A program made the translations under genes and the position numbers. A stretch of DNA of 64,000 bases, from assembly GCF_000972845.2 (NCBI RefSeq), contig NC_040022.1, positions 3,947,501 through 4,011,500 on the forward strand, written 5' to 3'. Origin of the DNA: Larimichthys crocea. Its lineage: Eukaryota; Chordata; Actinopteri; Sciaenidae. This document shows, in pieces, positions 23,357 to 34,290 of this stretch; the stretch's first letter is position 1; every line of letters starts with the position of its first letter. The notes under the pieces are model-generated. The model worked only from the letters and a program-made list of their open reading frames with translations. It made no database searches and was not told the origin of the DNA.

Positions 23357-25698
23357 ATGTACGCCAGGACTAACACCGGCAGCACACACGGAGACTTTCA
23401 AGACAGAAACGGAGTGAATTATGTGACGTCGACAGAGTCTTTCGGCCACTGCTCTCAATGTTCTGGAAAAAAGACCCGAACACTCCGGAGTAAGAAAGCC
23501 AGCTGCCGCCGCCGTTAGCCCGCAGCCTTAGCCCGCACATAGCTACAGATGAAGCGGGACGGAGCGACACCTGCTGCCCGGAGCAGCGGGCAGAGTGCCG
23601 CTTTGTGCGCTGGTGTTGATGCCTGAACGCGGTTTAGCGGCTCTGAGCGATGTGAAGCAGCAACTTAACGCACCGAGCAGCCTCGTTAGCTCCGTGTGCT
23701 AGTCGTCATGTGAGCGGCTCACGGCTAGTTTAGCTGCCGAGCTAAGTGGCTAGCAATTACACTGCTGCAATGTGTTGTTTTTATTTTTTTCAAAGGTGCG
23801 TCAAACTGTGCGTGTATTCTCAGCGCTGTGCCGTCACCGTGTTATCTAGAGACACATGTGGGGCTGTGTGAAACATGTAAATAAGCCGAGCATCACCGAG
23901 CTAAGGCTAACAGCAGACAAACACTGGCTGCAGCTTCAGTGACGAGTCCGGCTAGCGGTGAGCTAACGGACCCAACAAAACAAGGCAGCGTGTGTGTGTG
24001 TTTCTGAAAGAAAGGCTGCGGTCTAAAGGTCTGGTGACATTTAAAGAAACATTTGAGCGTTTGATATGAAGTTTTTGCAGCGGGGGCCTGCGATATTGTT
24101 AGCGGGCAGCGCAAAGTAAACACGAGCAGGCTCGTCCCACAGGAAACGGGAGCGGAAGACGCCCCGCGGAGGACTTTGAAAGACCTCTTTGTGACGCCAC
24201 ACTGTACACTTCATTCATGCTGGCGCTCTCAAGCCCACATATTATCTGCACACACACACACACACACACACTCATTTGTATGTTTTTTTTTTTTTTTTTT
24301 TATACATTGAAGTGGCGGGTTTCACAGATCCTCTCACACACACACAGTGTGAGTTAAATCAACATTTATTGTGTGTGTGCTCTTTGTTTAATTCCTCCCT
24401 GAACTCTGGGATCAGTTTGCAGGTGTCACTCACCTCGTGTTTTTGTCTCCGTTATGTGTGTGCTATTCACACAGATGTGATTTAACATGACTGTCTGCTA
24501 CACACGCACACAACATACTGTAGTGTTGTCAGCCTCCGTGCTGATTCGCTCTCAAACATCGGTCCGTAAACTTTCTCTATGGCCGTTTAAAAAAAAAAAA
24601 TAGATTGTTGTCTTTTCAGCGACCGATTCCCCCAGACACACTGCAACAGAAGAAGAAAAAAGTGTACCACACACACAAATACAGAAATGTTGCAAGTCAG
24701 ACCGGCAGAGGCTTCTTGTTTCGAAACTTCCACTGTTTCTTTGTGTTGCGTACGCTTGTGGGCCCTTTTATTAGGCACACCTGTAACACAAGTGCAGTCG
24801 AATGCAACGGCACAGCTCCCTTAAAACAGATGTTTTGTTTTTAATGTTTTATTATGAGGTTGCAGTTGGTTAGAATGTCTGTGAACATAATGAGAGGGCC
24901 AGGGAGTGTATGAGCGGATAAGGTTGAGATTATTTCTTCATTTCCCTAAACCGTTCTTCAGTTTCTTTGAGCACAGTAAACAAAAACATTCAAACATGTC
25001 TGAACATGTTGCTGCAATCGTCTGCTTGACATCTTGTTGTGTGCTGTATGTGTGTTGTTTTAATATATTCCTCTCCTCCGCCAGCCAAGTTCGACCATCA
25101 GCTGGTGCGAGCAGCTTCCCTCGTCCTCGGCAGCCCTCTCCACTTCCAGCCTCTCCTCAGCGTCACTGTCCAGCTCCAGTCTCTCCTTGGGTCCCGAGCG
25201 CCGGCACCAGCACCACGACGACGGCGTCAGACGACATGGAACAGACGAGAGGCCGTACTTGCGACCGGTGCACCTGCGCCTACAAGCACGCCAGCTCCCT
25301 GCTCAACCACAAGCTCACCCACAAGACCGGAGCTTCAGGTAGGCACCCGAGACTTTTACCCGTTACCTGTTTTTAGGATGATGTCGTTGGGGACAAGACG
25401 GCAGCTCATCGATCATGCATCCCTGTCGACCTCTAACTCCACCTGATCCAAAAACTTCAGGTGTGACTTTTGTAGCAAGCCCTACACCAACTACATGTCC
25501 CTGCGCAACCACATGCGAATCACGGTCAGAAGCGCACATGTGCGATCTGTGCGGGAAGGCCTTCCGCTTAGCCGGTACCTCCGCAACCACCAGAGGATCA
25601 CGACGAGGGCCCAACCGCTTCGACTGTCCCTCCTGCAAGAGCTACAGGACCATGCGGGAGCGGCCCAGCACCGCTGAACCGCCGCGGCATCCAACCAG
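23357..25698 (+). pseudogene. Broken copy of zinc-finger gene exons 1-3, probably an assembly artefact
   Basis: The matching exons are 23357-23489, 25085-25338 and 25461-25698, with lengths 133, 254 and 238 against 135, 260 and 247 in the intact copy. Small deletions shift frame in all three, remove zinc-ligand residues, and turn the exon 3 donor CAG/GTGGGT into CAGGGGGG. The losses are spread along introns as well as exons. That suggests read error near a contig end rather than a genuine pseudogene. Confidence 0.75.
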
Positions 25699-26129
25699 GG
25701 GGGTGTGCACGAGACCGCGCTGTGGGAAAAAAGAGTGGATGAGGCCTGAGGTGGTGTGTGCTCGGCTGCATTAGTGTTTGCTGATGAAACATTTCTGTCA
25801 GGGTCATGAGGTGTTTAAATTCAGGTGTTGTGTCCGAATGTGACTGATCATAGCAGAGCAGCCAAATCTTTGCTGTTAGCACAGTCTCCAGATCAGCTGT
25901 TCTTCTGTAAGGACTCCTGCAGTCTTCAATATGAACATATGCATCATTTATGAAGTTTAAAATGAACAGTTGTTAGTGTGTGAACATCGCAGTGTATTTA
26001 GCACAACATGACATGCCCCAGCGACAATCAAAACTAGAACCCGGCGCCTCACTGGCTGATATAATCGGCTGAAATCTGTCTATTGCAGATGTATCGGTAT
26101 CTGCGTGTACGTTATCTGATATGCGCGTC

Positions 26130-26139
26130 NNNNNNNNNN
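26130..26139. other. Assembly gap (10 N)
   Basis: Ten N bases separate the two copies of the duplicated block. The left side ends GATATGCGCGTC. The matching place in the right copy is about 30631. Confidence 0.99.
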
Positions 26140-26660
26140 TTGCCCTATCATTTATTTTTGGACTGCCCCCCCCTTCCCCCCCCCGCTCCTTTGCCTACTG
26201 CCTCCCTTCCTCCCTGTCCCTCACGCAGCCGCGGCTACCAATCCCCCACGTCCCCTCCGTCCTCTCTCTCGCCCCCCGCTTTCCTTGCCCCATTTCCACC
26301 GCGTTCCTCCCCCGCTGCTGCATCTCCTCGCGCTGTTTGCCGGCTGCTTTGCTTGCGTCCCGTCGGCTCGCCCCCGCGTGTCCCCCATCTCTCTCCCCCC
26401 TATCGGGCATGCCCCATGCCCCTCTTCCTTGGGCCACACCGTCCTGGTGTCGTCTCGCCGTCTCTTCTCCTGTCCCTGCTCTCCTGATTAGCCCCCACTC
26501 CCGCACTCTCTCCCCTGTGCGCCTGTGGTGCGTGTTCGCACTTTTCCGGTATTAGTCTGTGGTGGTCCATTCCGTGCTCGCTTTCTTTCCCTCCAGGGAC
26601 CCTTTGCTGGGTCCGTGCCCATGGGCAACGTAAGCAGCGACAACACCCACTCACGAGACA
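26140..26660. other. A-depleted, C-rich contig edge: miscalled copy of 21177-21600
   Basis: This stretch looks GC-rich and foreign, but it aligns base for base with 21177-21600 if A in the first copy is read as C here. For example CAATGCTATA (21441-21450) matches CCCTGCTCTC (26474-26483), and TGCTTTGCTTGAGT matches TGCTTTGCTTGCGT. The replacement fades after about 26600. A 40-50-base segment near 26290-26330 has no counterpart. The long open frames here are by-products. Confidence 0.85.
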
Positions 26661-27619
26661 GACAGTGAACCAGACAATGTGGGGGCAGAAGTACAGGCAC
26701 AACGCAAACGTACTTGAAAAAGGATTTGCCGAGTCCAACACAGTGATCTAACAGACTAAAAGATTAAAAAAATGCCACAAGAACAGTGCATTTAAGGATT
26801 GTGCAAATTGATTGCATAGATTGCACGTGGAACAAAGGAAAATTTAAACCTATTTGTTCGTGCCCTAGGTACCATATCTCCGTCCAGACGGCAGAGAAAT
26901 TAATTCCTGTGGTTGAGGTGGAGCTAATTCACTCTATAACTTCTTTATATATTATCACATGTTTATACTATATATACATATAATATTTTATGAGCTCAAC
27001 ACACATGATTTGTATGTTAACTCTTAATTGGTAAAGTGCTGTCAGTGTAAAGTAGAATGACATGAAAATAGTAAAGTACTGGCTCTCTCCCTCTACCCAC
27101 CCAGACCTACATGTTACATTAACACGAGATCTACTGACTCTCTGCGTTACATTAACACACACCCTTTACCTTTTATTTAACATCCTCTGGACTACTATGT
27201 TTATGTTAAATATATTGCACATTTAAAATATTCTGCATATTCTGTGAACTCTTGCACATTATCTGACAAAGACCTGCACAACCTGTACAACTCTTTTCAT
27301 CCTAAAGACATATTATACATATATTTGTATTGTTTATATTTTTAGTTGTATTTGTATTGTTTATATTTTTAGTACTTGTTTTTTTTAATCTTCTGTATAT
27401 TCTTATATTTGTATTTAATCTTTGTTATACACACATGCCGTGTATGTGAAATCTACTTGGCAATAATTCTGAAGTAAAGCTGGTAAAGTTGTAAACAGTT
27501 ACATTCAACAGTGCTGAATATGTTTAAGTGACGTGTGAAGCTCTATGTTTACCTCCTACATCATGAAGGACAAAGCAGACACACACAGTGTATATGTTAC
27601 ATAAGCGTTAACCAGCCTG

Positions 27620-28210
27620 TGCTGTCACACTCCAGTCCGGCGGGCGGCGGTAGTGCCCCGCATGCTCCGATATGTCCGCCGCCAAAAACGCTCATTTCAC
27701 AGAAGAAATATTTTTCTTTTCGGAAGAAGATCCCTACAAAGCGGCCCTATTTTCTTTTTCACACAGAAAAAAGTCGAAGAATCCGAAAACCGACGATGTA
27801 CGCCAGGACTAACACCGGCAGCACACACGGAGACTTTCAAGACAGAAACGGAGTGAATTATGTGACGTCGACAGAGTCTTTCGGCCACTGCTCTCAATTG
27901 TTCTGGAAAAAAGACCCGAACGACTCCGGAGTAAGAAAGCCAGCTGCCGCCGCCGTTAGCCCGCAGCCTTAGCCCGCACATAGCTACAGATGAAGCGGCT
28001 ACCGGAGCGACACTCTGCTGCCCGGAGCAGCGGGCAGAGTGCCGCTGTGTGCGCTGTGTTGATACCTGAGCGCGGTTTAGCGGCTTTGAGCGATGTGAAG
28101 CAGCAACTTAACGCACCGAGCAGCCTCGTTAGCTCCGTGTGCTAGTCGTCATGCTGAGCGGCTCACGGCCTAGTTTAGCTGCCGAGCTAAGTGGCTAGCA
28201 ATTATCAGCT
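27620..28210 (+). promoter_or_regulatory. CpG-rich promoter and first exon region of the zinc-finger gene
   Basis: GC- and CpG-rich sequence (CCGGCGGGCGGCGG, CCGCCGCC, GACGTCGACA) surrounds the proposed start codon and first donor, in contrast to the AT-rich flanks. This is the usual look of a housekeeping-type vertebrate promoter. A TGACGTCG element, close to a CRE, lies inside exon 1. The transcription start cannot be placed. Confidence 0.55.
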
Positions 28211-31200
28211 GCTGCATATTGTCTTTTTTATTTTATTTTCAAAGGTGCAGTCAAACTGTGCGTGTATTCTCAGCGCTGTGCCGTCACCGTGTTATCTAGA
28301 GACACATGTGGGGCTGTGTGAAACATGTAAATATAGCCGAGCATCACCGAGCTAATGCTAACAGCAGACAAACACTGGCTGCAGCTTCAGTGACGAGTCC
28401 GGCTAGCGGTGAGCTAACGGAGCCCAACAAAACAAGGCAGCGTGTGTGTGTGTTTCTGAAAGAAAAGCTGCGGTCTTAAAGGTCTGGTGACCATTTAAAG
28501 AAACATTTGAGCGGTTTGATATGAAGTGTTTGCAGCGGGGGCCTGCGATATTGTTAGCGGGCAGCGCAAAGTAAACACGAGCAGGCTCGTCCCACAGGAA
28601 ACGGGAGCGGAAGACGCCCCGCGGAGGACTTTGAAAGACCTCTTTGTGACGCCACACTGTACACTTCATTCATGCTGGCGCTCTCAAGCCCACAGATTAT
28701 CTGCACACACACACACACACGTTCATTTGTATGTTTTTTTTTTTTTTTATACATTTGAATGTGGCGGGTTTCACAGATCCTCTCACACACACACACAGTG
28801 TGAGTTAAATCAACATTTATTGTGTGTGTGCTCTTTTGTTTATATTCCTACCTGAACTCTGGGATCAGTTTGCAGGTGTCACTCACCTCGTGTTTTTGTC
28901 TCCGTTATGTGTGTGCTATTCACACAGATGTGATTTAACATGACTGTCTGCTACACATGCACACAACATACTGTAGTTGTTGTCAGCCTCCGTGGCTGAT
29001 TTGCTCTCAAACAGTCAGTCCGTAAACTTTCTCTATGGCCGTTTAAAAAAAAAAAATAGATCGTTGTCTTTTCAGCGCACCGATTCCCCCAGACACACTG
29101 CAACAGAAGAAGAAAAAAGTGTTACCACACACACAAAATACAGAAATGTTGCAAGTCAGACACGGCAGAGGCTTCTTGTTTCGAAACTTCCACTGTTTCT
29201 TTGTGTTGCGTACGCTTGGTGGCCCTTTTATTAGGCGCACCTGTAACACCCAGTGCAGTCGAATGCAACGACACAGCTCCCTTAAAACAGATGTGTTTGT
29301 TTTTGATTGTTTATTATTGAGGTTGGAGTTGGTTAGAATATGTCTGTGTACATAATGAAGAGGCCAGGGAGTGTATGTGCGGATAAGGTTGAGATTATTT
29401 CTTCATTTCCTTAAACCGTTCTTCAGTTTCTTTGAGCACAGTAAACAAAAACATTCAAACATGTCTGAACATGTTGCTGCAATCGTCTGCTTGACATCTT
29501 GTTTGTGTGCTGTATGTGTTTGTTTTTAATATATTCCTCTCCTCCGCCAGCCAAGTTCGACCATCAGCTGGTGCGAGCAGCTTCCCTCGTCCTCGGCAGC
29601 CCTCTCCACTTCCAGCCTCTCCTCAGCGTCACTGTCCAGCTCCAGTCTCTCCTTGGAGTCCCGAGCGCCGGCACCAGCACCAGCGACGACGGCGTCAGAC
29701 GACATGGAATCAGACGAGAGGCCGTACGTCTGCGACCTGTGCACCTGCGCCTACAAGCACGCCAGCTCCCTGCTCAACCACAAGCTCACCCACAAGACCG
29801 GAGACTTCAGGTAGGCACCCGAGACTTTTACCCGTTACCTGTTTTTGGGATGATGTCAGTTAAAATGTTGTTGGACAAGACGCAGAGCTCATCGATCATG
29901 CATCCCTGTCGACCTCTAACCTCCATCCTGTATCCAAAAACTTCAGGTGTGACTTTTGTAGCAAGCCCTACACCAACTACATGTCCCTGCGCAACCACAT
30001 GCGAATCCACGGTCAGAAGCGCTACATGTGCGATCTGTGCGGGAAGGCCTTCCGCTTAGCCCGGTACCTCCGCAACCACCAGAGGATCCACGACGACGGG
30101 CCCAACCGCTTCGACTGTCCCTCCTGCTGCAAGAGCTACAGGACCATGCTGGAGCTGGCCCAGCACCGCTGCACCGCCGCTGCATCCAACCAGGTGGGTG
30201 TGCACGAGACCGCGCTATGGAAAAAAAGAGTGGATGAGGCCTGAGGTGGTGTGTGCTCGGCTGCATTAGTGTTTGCTGATAGAACATTTCTGTCAGGGTC
30301 TAATGAGGTGTTTAAATTTCAGGTGTTGTGTCCTGAATGTGACTGATCATAGCAGAGCAGCCAAATCTTTGCTGTTAGCACAGTCTCCAGATCAGCAGTT
30401 CTTCTGTAAGGACTCCTGCAGTCTTCAATATGAACATATGCATCATTTATGAAGTTTAAAATGAGCAGTTGTTAGTGTGTGAACATCGTACAGTGTATTT
30501 AGCACAACATGACATGCCCCCAGCGACAATCAAAACTAGAACCCGGCCGTCACTGGCTGATATAATCGGCTGAAATCTGTCTATTGCAGATGTATCGGTA
30601 TCAGCGTGTACGTTATCTGATATGCGCTGTCGTAAAAAAACGCTCATATCATATTTTTCCCGTTTCTAATGCAGAAAAAAAGTTTGTGTCACTGCAGAGT
30701 TTATCCAACAGAGTGAGCTGTGATTTACGAAACTGAGCGAGAGAAGTAATGTCAACTCTAACTGGTCGACAATGTTTATGTTCAATTATTTTACACGTTA
30801 TCGTATATTTAACGTAAAATTTCTCAAATTCTTTGCTCAAAAAGACAAAGTCATATCAGTGCATGATCCAACTAGAAACAGTCTTTTCATTCCAGCTCAA
30901 AAATTCACTGTATCTGCCGCTATATCGGTAATCTGTGAATATTTCCCCTCTAAAATCTGATAGCTCTCATAAATCTCATATTGATAGGGCTCTGTTGAGA
31001 ACAGACAAGTTGCAACAAGTTGCTCAGTATTTATTTTTCAAACAAACAGCAGTAAATCGAGGTGGACAAATGTCAGAATAATTCAGCCGCTGGTTTAAAA
31101 TCACACAGAGTCACACTGATTGTTGTGATTGGTGATTGTTTCTATTTTTACATCGACCAATCACGGACACTCGAGGTCGCCAGGAGGCAGCAGGAGTTAC

Positions 31201-34200
31201 GTTATAGCACACCAGTTACACGGGCTCCACTGTACAATATTATTTCATCTTTAATATCACAATCATATCCATGATGTAAACGGCTGTTACGGAGCGCAGA
31301 GCAAAACTTTGGTGAGCGAGCAAGTGGAGAAGTGAGATGCAGGGTGTCAGATCCACAAAGAGGGGACGACAAACTGGATTTAAGATTCAGTCAGCGGCTC
31401 AGCACCTCTCTAAACACACAACAGGGTGCAGATTCTAGACATAATATCTTAATTCTGATAGTAAGTTAAAGCGTTGAGCATACCTTCAGTGGTTTATTCC
31501 ATCGTCGTTATGTGGTGGGACACTTCACAGCATTTAAAACTTTGTTTCTAGGGATGTCCAGCATTTTAATTTAGTATCTGCTGGCTGTAACTACCTTAAA
31601 TTTCTGAAAGGCATGTTTAAACTGGCATCTAAAACTTGTTTAGTTTTTATTGATATTTACAACGTGAATTCAGAAAACCAGTTTCAACAATGTCCCAGTT
31701 ATATTTCAGTGTATTCATATTTAAAGGTCCAGTGTGTCAGATGCACTATAATGAGCCTAAATGAAACTAAATTAACGTTTAGTCTTTAGAAATCTTCCAG
31801 CAGTTAAATGGTGCTCAGCGTTGGCGAGGTGTCTTTCATCTGTTCGTTGTTTGATCAGCTCAAGCGCTGTGAATCCCTGCAAGTTTCAAGTTAAACTTGT
31901 ATATACAGTTAAAAAAAGTCTATACAGCTAAAATCAACCCCATGTGTGAGCGTGCAGCTCAAATCCAACCATAGTCTGAGATGGTAGTAACTGAGCCCCG
32001 GCACATAAATACCTGCACGCCAGCGTTCCTGTTTTATCTCCTGAAACACTGTGTGATGTAAATCCCTCAGCACTGAACAGGAGATAGCCCCACGTCACTT
32101 TTATTTCTTATCACACCGTAGTTTCCCTAAAAAGAACTTGAAGCACCACGTCAAACAGACTTGGCTTATACAGTCGCCCTCTAGTGTGACGGTGTGCAGC
32201 TCATCTGTCAGGGCGTTTTCTACAATACATAAACAGTAACTGCATGGAATTGAAAAATTACAACTACGTAATGATGCACTAAAAACACAGCATATGGTTT
32301 CCTCTTCCAGCTCCACACACCTGTACACACATTGTTAAAAATAGTTCTTTATTCCCTGGGGCGAGTGTTGTTTCTCCGTACCACCTGCTGCCGTGTGGCA
32401 CTGTATGAAAGATGAACTATCTTTGACTACACTAATGATGACAATTATACTCGTTAACCACTGTCTTATAAACAAATCACCAGCTCACCCTGTGTACAAG
32501 TGAGACATTAATTACGACTCAGAAGGAGCCAATCACACGACACTGTTGATAAAACCGATTAAACAACATTTACTTTCAGTCCAGCAACTATGGCACCATG
32601 TTTTTCTTCCAAACTGCAGCCTCTAACAGTCCACTTCCACCAGACGTGGATGCTACACATTCTGTGCGGTCCCAGAACAGGTCTCTGCTCAGCTCCACTC
32701 ACAACACGTGTCTGTTTTTGAAGGATACCGCGAGCAGTTCACGACAGTCTGCACGGAGCAGCTCCAGCTGGCTGGAAGACAGATACAGAAACGGCATAGA
32801 GAATCCTGACGATTTTTCAAAATAAAACACCCTGTGCAATTCTGCTGCTTGTTAAAATGGCCAAAAAGGAAATAACGTAACAGTGTAGAAGCACATAAAT
32901 CAGGAAAAATGACCAAATCTGAACAAGTCTGTGAGCAAAACGCTCCCGACGGGTTTTGAAGTCGCTTAGAGAATCAACCGAAACAGCCATGACACCTGTG
33001 GGTACTGTAGTATTTACAGTCCTCTGCTGTGCCAAACTGACAGAATCTGAAGTTTAAATGATTGAAGTTGACTTCAAGTTGTTGTCAGCCTTCATAGATG
33101 TTTTTATAGATGTGTTTCTGTGTGAAGTAACATCATCAGAAGAAACATTTGAAACGAGAACACTGAAGAAAAACAGTTCTGGGACCAGCAGCAACTCTAC
33201 ACACCAGTCAAAGTCTTAAACTGCTCTTTACAAATATCTGACAGCAGCACAGCTTGTCCGTTTTATCAATCGATTTATAACGGAGGAGACTTTATGATGT
33301 AAAACGTCTGTGTCAAGTGTTAGAGAAACACTGCTCTGTGTGTGTGTGTGTGTGTCTGTGTGTGTGTCTGTAGCAAAGCATGTTTTCTATTCCTTGCTTT
33401 GACAGTTTGTGCATGCAACATACTTTAGCACATTTTCTTGACCCTCTGTCGTCTCTGCAGCTCCAGTCTTTAGACAGCGGTTTCCTCCTGTAGTAACTCT
33501 GCAGTTAGGGTTAGACCAGAGTTAGGCTCAGTTTAGGGAAAGGCTCAGGGTTTAGAGTTCAGGGACTTAATACAACACGGTGGATTTTCCTCACAAGTAT
33601 AGTAATCCAAATTTATGTGTGTGTGTGTGTGTGTGCGCGCGTTTGTGTCTGTGTGTGCGTGGGGTTGGTTCATAAGAATCGGTTCAACTGCCCGTCCTGC
33701 TTTAAGAGCTACCGAACCATGCTGGACCTGGCCCAGCACCGCTGCAGCGCCGCGGCCAAAAACCAGGTTGGTTTGAGCGCGAGTGACTGTGTGTGTGTGT
33801 GTTGTGTCTGTGTGTACGTGTGTGAGGCATCGTCAGCTGACTGAAGTGTAGCTGTGAGTAAGGGAGCTTTAGATGTGACGGTCAGGAACAAAGTGGTACT
33901 GTGATGGCTTCAAACTGGCATCTCAAAGTTCCCGGTGCTGCTGGTGATTTGACTTTTAAAGGGATAGTTTGGGTAGTTTGAGGTACTCATACATAGTCAC
34001 TTCTTTACGTACCAGAGACAGCAATCAGCATGCCCCATGTTTGGAGACACAAGTCCTGGAACTGAAGAGAGAGAAGAAAAAAAAGTATACACTGTAGTAA
34101 TCCTGTCCTCACCATGTTGACGTGCCCAAACTAACTGTTCAGCATGAAGGCAAAGACAAACTATTGATGGCTGTCACATCTAAAACAACAGAACACCTCA

Positions 34201-34238
34201 TCAGGGCGAGGACAAGTCTACAACTTTGGTCTTGTTTT

Positions 34239-34290
<52 letters not shown>

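Larger units (their letters stand above)
21177..26129. repeat. First copy of the duplicated block (end of contig A)
   Basis: This block is colinear with 26140-30631 after the N gap. Its 3' half repeats the zinc-finger gene's first three exons and introns with frequent one-base deletions relative to the second copy. It also has two extra units of an about 330-bp repeat. The simplest reading is the unmerged end of one contig. Confidence 0.85.
26140..30631. repeat. Second copy of the duplicated block (start of contig B)
   Basis: This is the counterpart of 21177-26129. Beyond the A-depleted edge it is the cleaner copy: exon frames are open, splice sites are intact, and the sequence continues without a break into the rest of the zinc-finger gene. 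Confidence 0.85.
30194..33676 (+). other. Zinc-finger intron 3
   Basis: No coding sequence recognised. It contains repeat-like text at about 30550-30660 (ATCGGCTGAAATCTGTC), a dispersed element starting at 31722 (AAAGGTCCAGTGTGTCAGAT), a CTCF-like motif at 32171-32192, and a (GT)n run near 33340-33370. Confidence 0.6.

Noticed and set aside
23180..25774. A second zinc-finger gene in tandem
   Set aside because: All three exons are frameshifted by scattered small deletions, a donor is lost, and the copy ends at an N gap, so it is better explained as an unmerged contig end.
26083..26741. Several long overlapping open frames on both strands (up to 144 residues) in GC-rich sequence
   Set aside because: The segment is the A-depleted contig edge. 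Loss of A removes stop codons and creates open frames. The same locus at 21.2-21.6 kb is AT-rich and non-coding.
27672..27812. Alternative 46-codon frame MSAAKNAHFTEEIFFFSEED in the same promoter region
   Set aside because: It ends in a stop before the splice donor and does not connect to the finger exons. It could be an upstream ORF, but nothing shows it is translated.
27535..27972. Longer 145-codon open frame starting upstream of the zinc-finger exon 1 start
   Set aside because: The upstream part lies in repeat-derived and UTR-like sequence, and the matching part of the other copy is not open from that ATG. The start at 27796 has a better context and gives a clean phase-0 exon.
32598..32825. 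75-residue Ser-rich frame in the zinc-finger intron
   Set aside because: It has a plausible composition, but no splice sites of matching phase, no family resemblance and repeat-like flanks.
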